38,357 nt of DNA from Candidatus Woesearchaeota archaeon (GCA_016928835.1 JAFGJW010000009.1:1-38357); one strand, 5' to 3'; counted from the stretch's first letter, positions 9,111 through 16,726 are shown. Notes: generated by a model from the sequence alone, not told the origin. Numbers and translations: made by a program.

Positions 9111-9120
9111 GATTTAAATA
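9111..9120 (+). promoter_or_regulatory. TATA box and Shine-Dalgarno of lipoprotein 3
   Basis: gatttaaata lies 37 nt before a GGAGG-containing site (9145-9150), which is 6 nt before the ATG at 9157. Unlike its two paralogues this gene has a leader with a clear ribosome binding site. Confidence 0.6.
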
Positions 9121-9156
9121 AATGTATTCTCATGTAAATTAAATGGAGGTTTTAAA

Positions 9157-10110
9157 ATGAAAAAAGTTATTTTAATCTTAATATGCTTGAGCATGCTTTT
9201 ATTAACTGGTTGTCCTGAACAAAATACAGTTGCATCTAATGTGAATCCATTCCTCGGTGGAACAAGAGGACTATCAATCCAGTTCTCTGAGGGCGCTCCA
9301 CCAGAAGAAGTCTTTGACGCTGATTCCTACCCCTTTGAAGTGGAAGTTAAACTATTGAATATTGGAGAAACAGATGTACCAAAAGATAAAGTTGAGTTAA
9401 GACTTAGTGGTATTAATCCGGTTGATTTTGGAAAACAAGAACAGGATTTCATAAAAAGTGGAATTAGTGAGGACATAATCGCAACAATAATTGACTCTGA
9501 GGGGAATACAATTGAGCCTCCTCCGGTGTTTGTCAGTTTTAATGATTTGAGCTACATAGATGTTCTGCCAGGCAACAATCAGTTCCCGCTCCGGGCAGAT
9601 GTTTGTTACTGGTATAGCACAATTGCATTCACTGATGGCTGTATAAGAGCAGATGTTCTTTCAAGGGACGAAGATGCAGTCTGTCAGGTACAGGAAGAAA
9701 AGACTGTTTTTAATTCTGGTGCGCCAATTCATATTGTAGAATTTAGTGAACAACCAAGCGGTTCAGACAAAATTCGATATATATTCAAGATACAGCACAA
9801 AGGCTCAGGCAGATTCTACCTGCCGGACGACTCTACAAAATGCCCTGTTAATCTCCAGACATCAAGATTAAAGGAGAATAGAGTGCACTTTAAAATCGAA
9901 TCAAAGGTAGAGGACTTGCAGTGCAGTGGACTTAAAGATGGAACTGGTAAAGAAGGAGACGTGATGCTGATAAATGGTGAAGCAACGCTTCACTGCACCC
10001 AACAGACAACAAGCCAGCTTGATTTTGTAGATAAAATAAAGATAACACTTACTTATTATTATAAAGAGAACACGGAAACCTTTTTATTAGTCAAAAAAAC
10101 TATAAATTAA
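9157..10110 (+). CDS. Putative lipoprotein, paralogue 3 of 3
   Basis: A 317-aa protein with a signal peptide ending in LLTGC (Cys19). Strong internal similarity to the previous gene in GGTRGLSIQFSEGAPPEEVF and in the cysteine frame: DVCYWYS, DGCIRAD, AVCQVQE, then KCPVNLQ, LQCSGL and LHCTQQ. Length and domain order match the two upstream copies, so this is a tandem triplication that has diverged. It overlaps the last four bases of the convergent coiled-coil gene. Function unknown; an extracellular anchored protein, probably disulfide-stabilised. Confidence 0.75.
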   Translation: MKKVILILICLSMLLLTGCPEQNTVASNVNPFLGGTRGLSIQFSEGAPPEEVFDADSYPFEVEVKLLNIGETDVPKDKVELRLSGINPVDFGKQEQDFIKSGISEDIIATIIDSEGNTIEPPPVFVSFNDLSYIDVLPGNNQFPLRADVCYWYSTIAFTDGCIRADVLSRDEDAVCQVQEEKTVFNSGAPIHIVEFSEQPSGSDKIRYIFKIQHKGSGRFYLPDDSTKCPVNLQTSRLKENRVHFKIESKVEDLQCSGLKDGTGKEGDVMLINGEATLHCTQQTTSQLDFVDKIKITLTYYYKENTETFLLVKKTIN

Positions 10111-10712
10111 TCAAGAAGGGATTGGAGTTTTTGTCTTAATTCTTCTTTTTCTTTTATTCTTTTTTGTTGCTCCTCAAATAATAGCTCTGTTTTATCATTC
10201 AGCTCTGATTCTAATTTATTTATTTTTGCATTAAGCTCAAGCTCTTTATCCATTGCACTTCTCGTTAGTGTGGCAATCTGTGACTTGAAGTTTCTTTTTT
10301 CTTGTTCAAGTCTTTCAGTATAGTCCCTTGCATTCTGCACTATTTCCCCCCTCATTCCACCTAAGATGCCGGCTAATTTCCTGTTGTCAGCTTCTAGCTT
10401 CTTATTCAAATTCATTAGATTTCTGCCAACACCATAATAGTGCTTGAATTTTTTTTTATATAGTTTGACAAGAGTTCCTAATTTAAGTGCCTTTTTCTTA
10501 AGTTCATGCAGCTCAACTTGGTACTCTTCCGACTGTGCTATGTTCAATTTGGCCTGGTTTTTTATATCTGTAAGGTTCTGAATTACTGTAGTTAATAGCT
10601 GTTCAGTTCTTTGTAGCTTATCATTATGAAAAGAAAGTGTTTCGTGTTGTTGCTTTCTGTCTGTAGAAATTGAAAATTCAATATCCTCTACTGCAGGAAG
10701 TTCTTGTCCCAA
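10107..10712 (-). CDS. Coiled-coil protein downstream of RfcS
   Basis: A 201-aa protein that is almost entirely helical and heptad-rich (about residues 18-200: LQRTEQLLTTVIQNL, LKKKALKLGTLVKLY, LEQEKRNFKSQIATL, KINKLESELNDKTELL). It starts with TTG at 10712: an in-frame stop lies two codons upstream and GGTG, overlapping the RfcS stop, is 7 nt ahead of this TTG. The nearby ATG at 10716 is in another frame. The 10-nt gap to rfcS suggests one transcript. It may be a structural or chromosome-associated protein, but there is no diagnostic motif. Confidence 0.65.
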   Translation of the reverse strand: MGQELPAVEDIEFSISTDRKQQHETLSFHNDKLQRTEQLLTTVIQNLTDIKNQAKLNIAQSEEYQVELHELKKKALKLGTLVKLYKKKFKHYYGVGRNLMNLNKKLEADNRKLAGILGGMRGEIVQNARDYTERLEQEKRNFKSQIATLTRSAMDKELELNAKINKLESELNDKTELLFEEQQKRIKEKEELRQKLQSLLD

Positions 10713-10722
10713 ACATCAACAC

Positions 10723-11676
10723 CTATTTGTTAATTAACGCAAACCCGGAGAGAAGAGTCTCAAGCTGTATGAATTCATCGCTTCCCTCAACCAATCTAAA
10801 TTCAATCTCTCCGCATAGTTTTATCATTTCCAGCTTTTTATTCTTTTCTGTTTCTAAATCCCATATCTGCTTCTGAATCTGCTTAATGATATCCAGACCA
10901 GACAAACCTTTATCAAGCATTGTGTTAAGAAGTTTATCTCTTGCATCAATAAATTTACCTTCTACAGCAAAGCCCAGTATTTGCTTGATCTCTTGCGGAA
11001 CTGCAAGAGACGCCATAGTATAGATTGTTTTATTGTCAATATGTGTAGAAATCGCTGCTGCGCTTTGCAAAACATTTTCAACTCTTCGTGCATCTCCTCC
11101 GCTTATTGAGTAAAGTGCTTCTTTTGCTACCTTGTCAATTTTTAGGTTTTCTTTCTCTGAAATTGTATCAACTATTCTATATACCTCTTCTTTGCTTAGT
11201 GGTTTAAATTTGAAGACTGCGCATCTGCTCTGTATCGGGTCAATAATCTTTGAGGAGAAATTGCAGCTTAACACAAACCTACAGGTCCGGGTATACTTTT
11301 CCATTGTCCTTCTAAGTGCTTGCTGCGCCTCTTTAGTAAGGGCATCGCATTCATCTAAGAAGATTATCTTGAAGGGCTCGTTTCCCAGTGCTTTAGTTCT
11401 GGCAAAATCCTTCACCTTTATTCTAACCACATCTATGCCTCTCTCATCAGAGGCGTTGAGCTCTAGAAAATTTTTCTGCCACCCTTCACCAAATAACTCC
11501 CTAGCAATAACTAATGCCAGAGAAGACTTACCGACACCAGCAGGGCCCGCAAACAAAAGGTGAGGCATATTCTTCTGTTTCACAAATGCTTTAATCCGTT
11601 TTACAATATGCTCCTGGCCCATTAGTTCATTAAAATTTTTTGGCCTATATTTTTCTGTCCACAGTGCTAATTCCAT
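10723..11676 (-). CDS. rfcS: Replication factor C small subunit (clamp loader ATPase)
   Basis: AAA+ clamp-loader small subunit (317 aa, usual length), which loads PCNA on primed DNA together with RfcL. Features in order: RFC box WTEKYRPKNFNELMGQ near the N-terminus, Walker A GPAGVGKSS (44-52), Walker B FLDECDALT (about 108-116, a DECD variant of the common DEAD), sensor 1 VLSCNFSS, and the arginine-finger SRC motif in IQSRCAVFKF. The C-terminal collar follows. RfcL is not in the window. A TATA-like tract at 11695-11710 lies about 27 nt before the ATG, so the transcript is probably leaderless. It leads a short operon with the coiled-coil gene. Confidence 0.95.
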   Translation of the reverse strand: MELALWTEKYRPKNFNELMGQEHIVKRIKAFVKQKNMPHLLFAGPAGVGKSSLALVIARELFGEGWQKNFLELNASDERGIDVVRIKVKDFARTKALGNEPFKIIFLDECDALTKEAQQALRRTMEKYTRTCRFVLSCNFSSKIIDPIQSRCAVFKFKPLSKEEVYRIVDTISEKENLKIDKVAKEALYSISGGDARRVENVLQSAAAISTHIDNKTIYTMASLAVPQEIKQILGFAVEGKFIDARDKLLNTMLDKGLSGLDIIKQIQKQIWDLETEKNKKLEMIKLCGEIEFRLVEGSDEFIQLETLLSGFALINK

Positions 11677-11769
11677 AGTGATTAAGAATTATGAAAAATA
11701 TAAAAAACTATTCATTAAAAATTAATTTATCTCAAAAAAAGGGTCTGTGTAATAAGAGAAACCAGTAGA

Positions 11770-12036
11770 CTAAATAATATCTTCTTCTGCAATAACCATA
11801 AAATCTCCCATAGCTATAACCGCGCTAAAGGGGATTAATATTCGTCCTTGCTTATCCTTTTCTAGCTCTAATTTTTCTGTATATGAAGTTGGATTGGAAA
11901 CAACCATGTGAATTAATTCTCCGGATCTCGTCTCGAATACCAAATCGCCGACCTCACCAAATCTTTTTCCATTTTTACTCACAATTGTCTTACCAATTAA
12001 TTGTCTTGAGAATTTCTTATTTTCTTCTTCAGCCAT
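11770..12036 (-). CDS. PRC-barrel domain protein
   Basis: A small protein (88 aa) consisting of one PRC-barrel: FSRQLIGKTIVSKNGKRFG, EVGDLVFETRSGELIHMVV and ILIPFSAVIAMGDFMVI. Such stand-alone PRC-barrels are common in archaea and have been tied to RNA processing and cell division (CdpB-like) functions, but which applies here cannot be told. The start at 12036 is chosen because AAGGAG stands 9 nt upstream; ATG 12042 is only 3 nt from it. A TATA element at 12080-12092 lies some 45 nt upstream, leaving a leader with a real ribosome binding site. Confidence 0.8.
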   Translation of the reverse strand: MAEEENKKFSRQLIGKTIVSKNGKRFGEVGDLVFETRSGELIHMVVSNPTSYTEKLELEKDKQGRILIPFSAVIAMGDFMVIAEEDII

Positions 12037-12121
12037 GACCATCAACTCCTTAAAAGTTATAACTTCAAGATTGTTTTGGTTATATATAAAGATTTCTATT
12101 GAGGAAAAAATAAATATTTTA

Positions 12122-12922
12122 CTAGTAACACTGCCCGTATAACTCACATATTTTGCATTTGTTTTCTTGTTTTATTGGCTCTGGCGCATTATCTCGGTTA
12201 AATAATTCAATGACCTTGTTTTTAGTTGTATGCACCTCGTGCTCAAGAAAAGGATTAAGTATGACTTCTCTTATTTCCTTCGTGTCTAAATAATTAATAT
12301 ATCCTATATCAATCTTGTTGCCAAGAACCTCGCCAAGAAGAAGTAGATAGGCCGCCATCTGTAATTTGTGCCCGGGCCATACTCCTTTTCTAGGAGTTTT
12401 TCCTGTCTTTAACTCATAGGGGACTATTTTGTTTTCATATACCTCAATCTGATCTACTATGCCTTTCAGTCTCAAGTTTTCTGATTCTAAGCGGTACTCT
12501 GACTTAATTTTGGGTGATAGATTTAACCACAACTCTTCTCCTAAAAGACCAGTTTTTTTGATAAAACTGTATATGTTTTTTACTCGTTGTTCTGACTCAT
12601 ATAGTATAAGCGGCCATGTGCTTTTGAAAGTTTCGCTCAACTCAAGATTTACTTCATTAAGTGCGCCTTTATTCCTGATAATAATGGACCTGGTAATTTC
12701 AGCATATTTTTGTTTGAAGGTATCTAAAATGCTTTTAAAGTCTTTTGTAGTTATTGCTCTTACCAATGGCTCCTCTGCCTTATTGATATTATCATGAATT
12801 TCGTGTCTTATCTTTCCCTTTACCAAGACCTCTTTTGGGGGAACAACAACCTTCATCACTTGTGTCAAGTAAAGTTTTCTTGGGCAGTATTCATAAGATG
12901 AAAGAAAGGTAACAGATATCAT
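12122..12922 (-). CDS. Cas4/RecB-like PD-(D/E)XK nuclease with Fe-S cysteines
   Basis: A 266-aa Cas4/Dna2-type exonuclease. Cys13 in YEYCPRKLYL and Cys256, Cys259 and Cys265 in CKICELYGQC make the four-cysteine [4Fe-4S] set. The nuclease core shows an early GKIRHEIHD (motif I-like His), LKGIVDQIE with the catalytic Asp, and YELKTGK with the E-x-K pair, followed by the QMAAYLLLL helix. ATG 12922 is chosen: a TATA box at 12942-12954 is about 26 nt upstream and the family start is M-x-x-T-x-L-x-S-Y-x-x-C-P. There are no cas genes or CRISPR repeats nearby, so a general DNA-repair or recombination role is at least as likely as adaptation. Confidence 0.85.
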   Translation of the reverse strand: MISVTFLSSYEYCPRKLYLTQVMKVVVPPKEVLVKGKIRHEIHDNINKAEEPLVRAITTKDFKSILDTFKQKYAEITRSIIIRNKGALNEVNLELSETFKSTWPLILYESEQRVKNIYSFIKKTGLLGEELWLNLSPKIKSEYRLESENLRLKGIVDQIEVYENKIVPYELKTGKTPRKGVWPGHKLQMAAYLLLLGEVLGNKIDIGYINYLDTKEIREVILNPFLEHEVHTTKNKVIELFNRDNAPEPIKQENKCKICELYGQCY

Positions 12923-13000
12923 AATAAAGCTGAATTGACCATACTTTAAAAAGCTTATGCGGAAATGTCCAGTGAAAAAGCGGGTGATGTTTTTGGAAAG

Positions 13001-13010
13001 TTTTATAAAA
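13001..13010 (+). promoter_or_regulatory. Promoter of the tRNA-like gene
   Basis: ggaaag followed by ttttataaaa forms a BRE/TATA pair about 26-30 nt before the predicted RNA 5' end at 13035, the correct spacing for a stable-RNA start. Confidence 0.6.
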
Positions 13011-13034
13011 AAAATATCTTTCCCAGAGGATATT

Positions 13035-13277
13035 GGGCCCATAGCTTAGTCTGGTGGAGTGCCCGTTACGTGAAAACGTAGGCAAGACTGATATTGGCCA
13101 GATAGGCTATTTGAGATCGGGTGAAGAGTTTGAAAGGAGCTCTCTCGAAGTCCTGAGTTCAAATGAAAGCATAAAAATCTGAAATGATTTTTAGCTCCCA
13201 AAAACCTTTGGTTTTTGAGGAATCGGGGATTTTCAAATCGCAAAACCCCTGTTTTTACGAAAATCTCAGTGGGCCCA
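13035..13277 (+). tRNA. tRNA-like gene interrupted by large insertions (isotype undetermined)
   Basis: A 7-bp acceptor helix GGGCCCA (13035-13041) with TGGGCCC (13270-13276) encloses tRNA signatures: TA plus a D arm (GCTT 13044-13047, loop AGTCTGGTG, GAGT 13057-13060), and a T stem CTGAG (13153-13157) with T loop TTCAAAT, whose partner CTCAG (13265-13269) lies about 100 nt further on, directly before the acceptor. A73 would be the discriminator. CCCG (13062-13065) can pair with CGGG (13118-13121) as anticodon stem, leaving about 50 nt between them. A third excess segment lies between 13122 and 13152, flanked by GAAG repeats. The T-loop insertion folds into hairpins. Introns at several sites are the simplest reading; the anticodon cannot be called safely (GAG or TGA are possible outcomes). 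A different structured RNA with a tRNA-like frame is the alternative. Confidence 0.5.
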
Positions 13278-13321
13278 TTCCTTTCATAAACTTAAAATAT
13301 TCTCACTCATTCTATTAATTT

Positions 13322-13684
13322 ATGAAACAATTAAAACCAGCACCAATAAAGCCAACAATTAAATACAGCGATTTAGACAAAGTTGACATTAGGGTGGGAA
13401 CAATGGAAAAAGTAGATAATATAGAAAAATCAGAAAAACTAGCAAAGTTAATAGTAGATTTTGGCGACAGAAAAAGCAACATTATTGTTGGAATGAAAAA
13501 GGAAAGGGATAGTCCTAAAGAGATAGAGGGAATGCTGGCGCTGTTTGTAGTTAATCTTGAGCCAAGAAAGATGAGGTATGGGCTGTCAGAGGGCATGTTG
13601 TTTGATATTGGCTACGCAGACAAGATTATTCCGGTACTTGCTGTTCCTGAAAAACCTATCCCCAATGGAGCAAGAGCAGGATAA
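13322..13684 (+). CDS. tRNA-binding OB-fold protein (Trbp111/MetRS-beta-like)
   Basis: A 120-aa protein containing essentially one tRNA_bind OB-fold: YSDLDKVDIRVGTMEKVDNIEKSEKL at 19-45, LIVDFGDRKSNIIVGMKK, then VVNLEPRKMRYGLSEGMLF. This domain binds the tRNA elbow in Trbp111, CsaA, EMAPII and the C-terminus of MetRS. As a free protein in archaea it can be a separate MetRS beta-like subunit or a tRNA chaperone. A TATA-like acttaaaatatt is about 25-30 nt upstream. It lies 45 nt after the interrupted tRNA-like gene. Its TAA overlaps the next ATG by one base (TAATG), so translation is coupled. Confidence 0.85.
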   Translation: MKQLKPAPIKPTIKYSDLDKVDIRVGTMEKVDNIEKSEKLAKLIVDFGDRKSNIIVGMKKERDSPKEIEGMLALFVVNLEPRKMRYGLSEGMLFDIGYADKIIPVLAVPEKPIPNGARAG

Positions 13685-14826
13685 TGACAGTAATTAAGCA
13701 AGCATATAAAATTGCGGTTAGGGATTTAAGAAGCTGTTACTCTAAACATGGTATCTTAACAGGATTAGACCACTTTACTGATTACTGGGCAAGAGACAGC
13801 ATGTATGCCTGCCTGGGAGCATTAGAGTTAGGAGAAAAAAAGGACTTAGAGCATGTTAAAAAAAATTTAGTGCTTCTTGCTGATAAACAGAGCAAAAACG
13901 GACAAATTCCTTTCCGCGTCGGAACAAGATTAATTTTCTTGAAAATGCTCGGAATTAAAAATAATAACTCGCTTGGCGCAAGATACAGACAGGATAAGTC
14001 ACTTTCAAAACCAACTGATCCTAACCCCTTATTTATTATTGTGGCACAAAAATATATAGAAAAGACACAAGATAGGTTTTTTATTAAAAAATATTTCAAA
14101 AGCATAACGCTTGCTATGCAATGGAGTATTTCTTTGGCGGGCAAAGATGGCCTAATCCAAGAGGCTGTTTATTCAACCTGGGCAGATACTATGAGAAAAA
14201 AGGGGCGTGTTCTTTATACAAATGTTTTATATTATGCCTCATTAAAGGCATTTGTTGAAATATGTAAAGGAATGAAGGTAAAATATAAAAGATATGATGT
14301 GCTTTCTGAAAATGTCAATACAACATTAAATAAGGAGTTCTGGTTTAAAGAACATTATGTTGATTGGGTTAATACGAGGGAATACACAAATTTTGCATCT
14401 GGCGGCAACCTATTTGCCATAGTCTTTGGGATAGCAGATAAGACAAAGGCAGTGGCAATTCTAGATTACACAGACACAAACAGCATAAATTCGCCTGTGC
14501 CATCAAAAGCACATTTTCCTGCATACAGAGATAGTGAGATAAGTCTATTAAATAGGTTTCTTGGAATGGGTAACTATCATAACAGATGGCATTGGCTTTG
14601 GGTCGGGTGTATGAATGCCGTGGCAAATCAGAAGATTAGCAGGAAGGTGAAGGCGAAAGAAATATTGGGGGATGTAGCAAGAATTATTGTGAGAGACAAA
14701 GTTTGTCATGAAGTTCATACAGAAAAAGGCACTCCATTAAATCTAGGCCGCCGCTTCCGATCTGAAGCGCCCTATGCATGGACAGCCGGGTTTTTTGTCT
14801 ATGCATATCATCAAATAATAAAGTAA
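13684..14826 (+). CDS. Six-hairpin (alpha/alpha-toroid) glycosidase, GDE/GH100-like
   Basis: A 380-aa protein resembling the alpha/alpha-toroid catalytic domain of glycogen-debranching amylo-1,6-glucosidases and neutral invertases. Clues are DYWARDSMYACLGALELG near residue 33 (the RD motif at the first hairpins), KNGQIPFRVG, EAVYSTWADT, EYTNFASGGNLFAIVFG, and the C-terminal SEAPYAWTAGFFVYAYHQ. There is no signal peptide, so it is cytoplasmic. Catalytic residues are not assigned with certainty; Asp in YWARD or TWAD and Glu in SEAPY are candidates. Coupled to the tRNA-binding protein gene, an odd functional pairing. Substrate unknown. Confidence 0.65.
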   Translation: MTVIKQAYKIAVRDLRSCYSKHGILTGLDHFTDYWARDSMYACLGALELGEKKDLEHVKKNLVLLADKQSKNGQIPFRVGTRLIFLKMLGIKNNNSLGARYRQDKSLSKPTDPNPLFIIVAQKYIEKTQDRFFIKKYFKSITLAMQWSISLAGKDGLIQEAVYSTWADTMRKKGRVLYTNVLYYASLKAFVEICKGMKVKYKRYDVLSENVNTTLNKEFWFKEHYVDWVNTREYTNFASGGNLFAIVFGIADKTKAVAILDYTDTNSINSPVPSKAHFPAYRDSEISLLNRFLGMGNYHNRWHWLWVGCMNAVANQKISRKVKAKEILGDVARIIVRDKVCHEVHTEKGTPLNLGRRFRSEAPYAWTAGFFVYAYHQIIK

Positions 14827-14838
14827 GGGCAATGCGAT

Positions 14839-14850
14839 ATTTTATATATC
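14839..14850 (+). promoter_or_regulatory. TATA box for the zinc-ribbon/HExxH gene
   Basis: attttatatatc stands about 29 nt before the ATG at 14874; leaderless spacing. Confidence 0.6.
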
Positions 14851-14873
14851 CCTCTAAATTTTATTGAAATTCC

Positions 14874-15722
14874 ATGAGATGTCATGAATGTGGTTCTGAA
14901 GAAACCATTAGTGATTCTGGAGGGACATACTGCAAAAAATGCGGTCTTGAGTTGGAGAGCTCAATTATATACCAGAAAGGATACGGCTTAAGGAGAGATG
15001 CTGAAAAAATTGCTAGAGTACCAAAGGTATTATTTAGAATTGAACCAAAAAAAGAGCTATATGCATTGAAATTGGGGCTAAAGAATAACAAATTAACAAA
15101 AGACTGGTCCATGCTGCTTGGTTTTAAGATAAAGGATTCTTTGCTTAGGTCGGAATTAAAAAAGAGCGCGCTTATTCTTATAAAAAAAGCATTTGAAAAA
15201 CATCAGCTTGTACTTGAAGATTCAAAAAAAAGGATTGAAGAAAACTGGCTAAAAATAACAAATAAATATTTCAGGGAGATGGAAAAACTCTTTAAGTATG
15301 ACTGGCAAAGTTATGAATATAAATGTTACCTCAGTTTAATTTGCAATGGAGGTTTTCATAACTCCTCAAAAAATTTTATCGTTCTTCAACACAAATGGGA
15401 TAATGCAAGTAATTATGTAATAGCGCACGAACTTTTTCATATTATGTTCCGTAATTATATAACGCGGTTCTTTAAAGACAGATATGACGATTTCGACGAA
15501 ACCATATCAGAAGTGTTGGTGAATTTTATTTTGTTGACACAAGCAAACCTAAGGAATTTGTTTCCTGAAATCAAATTTTCCTTGGATATGTATGCACTAG
15601 ATGAACACAGAGAAATGGCAAAAAGATTGTGGCCCCTGTGGCGAGAGCAGAAACCGTTTAAGGAGATTATGATTGAATTATATAGGTTGTTTGGCAGGGA
15701 GAAAGTATGGGTAAGTTATTGA
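14874..15722 (+). CDS. TFIIB-type zinc ribbon fused to HExxH metallopeptidase-like domain
   Basis: A 282-aa protein with two recognisable parts. Residues 3-23 form a zinc ribbon (Cys3, Cys6, Cys20, Cys23, CHEC and CKKC), followed by a linker resembling the TFB N-terminal ribbon context (GLELESSIIYQKGYG). The C-terminal half contains YVIAHELFHIMF with His185, Glu186 and His189, a zincin active site, and Glu213 in ISEVLVNF as a possible third ligand. The middle is basic and helical. No membrane segment or signal peptide. It could be an intracellular protease or a regulator targeted to nucleic acid or to protein; no close named family is recognised. Confidence 0.65.
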   Translation: MRCHECGSEETISDSGGTYCKKCGLELESSIIYQKGYGLRRDAEKIARVPKVLFRIEPKKELYALKLGLKNNKLTKDWSMLLGFKIKDSLLRSELKKSALILIKKAFEKHQLVLEDSKKRIEENWLKITNKYFREMEKLFKYDWQSYEYKCYLSLICNGGFHNSSKNFIVLQHKWDNASNYVIAHELFHIMFRNYITRFFKDRYDDFDETISEVLVNFILLTQANLRNLFPEIKFSLDMYALDEHREMAKRLWPLWREQKPFKEIMIELYRLFGREKVWVSY

Positions 15723-15761
15723 TGAGTTCTAAAAAACTTATCTAAACTAACAAATAAGAAA

Positions 15762-15791
15762 AGTTTAAAAGCTGTGTTACCTAAAACACAG
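15762..15791 (+). promoter_or_regulatory. TATA-like box and 7-bp dyad before the DUF4190-type gene
   Basis: agtttaaaag at 15762-15771 is followed at once by CTGTGTT (15772-15778), a 6-nt spacer and AACACAG (15785-15791), ending two bases before the ATG. The dyad covers the expected transcription start and could be an operator. Confidence 0.45.
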
Positions 15792-15793
15792 TA

Positions 15794-16681
15794 ATGGTTG
15801 ATGAAGAATTAAAAAGGTATATTGAACAAAATATTCAAACCCAACCCAAAGCAGCAATTAGAAAGAAATTGATTGAAAGCCGATGGCCAGAAAGGGAAAT
15901 TGATGAGGCCTTCTTGGAACTAAGTAAAAAAGATTTATCCAATAAAAAAGCATCTGTATTGGCAATTATTTCTTTGATAACAGCTTTTCTAATTCCTGTC
16001 TTAGGAATTGTGTTAGGTGTCATTGCTTTAATTAGAATTAACAACAATAAAAATCTTAAAGGAAAAAATCTTGCAATTGCCGCGATTATCCTCTCTTGCT
16101 TGATGGTCATTGTTTATTCATTATCCCTAATTGCCTTAAGTATGTTTTTTAGCTTCTTAAATAAACCAATTGTTACAATAAAACCGGATTTAGAGAACTA
16201 TGCTAAACCTGCTGCTCTAGAATTGGCATTAACTGAATGCGAAGAGCTTTGTAGAAGAGCAAATGATACTACTACAATAATGGACTTTTGTAGCCGGATT
16301 TACAAAGTGGATTGGAATAAGGACGGGATAATTCGGGGTGCGGCCCAATATGGTAATTGGTGGTTCTGTGAAGAAAAGATTCCGTGTTTTGTCTTGGTGT
16401 CTGATTGTAAGGGTATATACGACGGTAACTATTGTAGAGATATTCTGGCCCAATATGCCAAACATAAATATTATCCTCTTTACTTGGATTCAAATGAAGA
16501 ATTGCCTTCAAATAGTTCAGATTATTCTGATGGTTGTGATCTGCCAGATTCAGCTACTAATGACCCAATAAATGGCTTATACGCAACAGAATATAACTGG
16601 AAAGAAAGATTCTGCTTCAGTTCTAGCTATTATGATGTACTTATCCATAACTTTAAATGTCAAAACATATCAATTTCTTAA
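15794..16681 (+). CDS. DUF4190-like membrane protein with cysteine-rich exterior domain
   Basis: A 295-aa protein. Residues 1-50 form a small helical, UBA-like cytoplasmic domain (RKKLIESRWPEREIDEAFLELSKK). Two transmembrane segments follow (about 54-76 and 95-122) separated by ALIRINNNKNLKGKNLAIAA, the layout of DUF4190 proteins. The C-terminal ~165 residues are outside and contain about ten cysteines (ALTECEELCRR, WWFCEEKIPCFVLVSDCKG, YCRD, GCDLP, RFCFSS, FKCQN), suggesting disulfides. Function unknown. It stands alone, between the zinc-ribbon gene and the helicase gene, each with its own promoter. Confidence 0.7.
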   Translation: MVDEELKRYIEQNIQTQPKAAIRKKLIESRWPEREIDEAFLELSKKDLSNKKASVLAIISLITAFLIPVLGIVLGVIALIRINNNKNLKGKNLAIAAIILSCLMVIVYSLSLIALSMFFSFLNKPIVTIKPDLENYAKPAALELALTECEELCRRANDTTTIMDFCSRIYKVDWNKDGIIRGAAQYGNWWFCEEKIPCFVLVSDCKGIYDGNYCRDILAQYAKHKYYPLYLDSNEELPSNSSDYSDGCDLPDSATNDPINGLYATEYNWKERFCFSSSYYDVLIHNFKCQNISIS

Positions 16682-16694
16682 ATAACTAAAAAAT

Positions 16695-16702
16695 CTTTTA
16701 AA
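16695..16702 (+). promoter_or_regulatory. TATA-like box of the Hel308-like half gene
   Basis: cttttaaac is about 28 nt before the ATG at 16727. Its presence supports an intact gene start rather than a 5'-deleted remnant. Confidence 0.5.
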
Positions 16703-16726
16703 CATAGTCCTCATTCTTAGTAAAGT

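Noticed and set aside
12891-13243. Minus-strand frames across the tRNA-like region
   Set aside because: Low-complexity translations over a segment that is better explained as structured RNA with its own promoter on the plus strand.
13035-13277. RNase P RNA or SRP RNA in place of a tRNA
   Set aside because: None of the universally conserved P4 or SRP domain IV sequences is visible, whereas D-arm, T-loop and acceptor elements of a tRNA are.
12122-13321. CRISPR array near the Cas4-like gene
   Set aside because: No regularly spaced direct repeats were found on either side.
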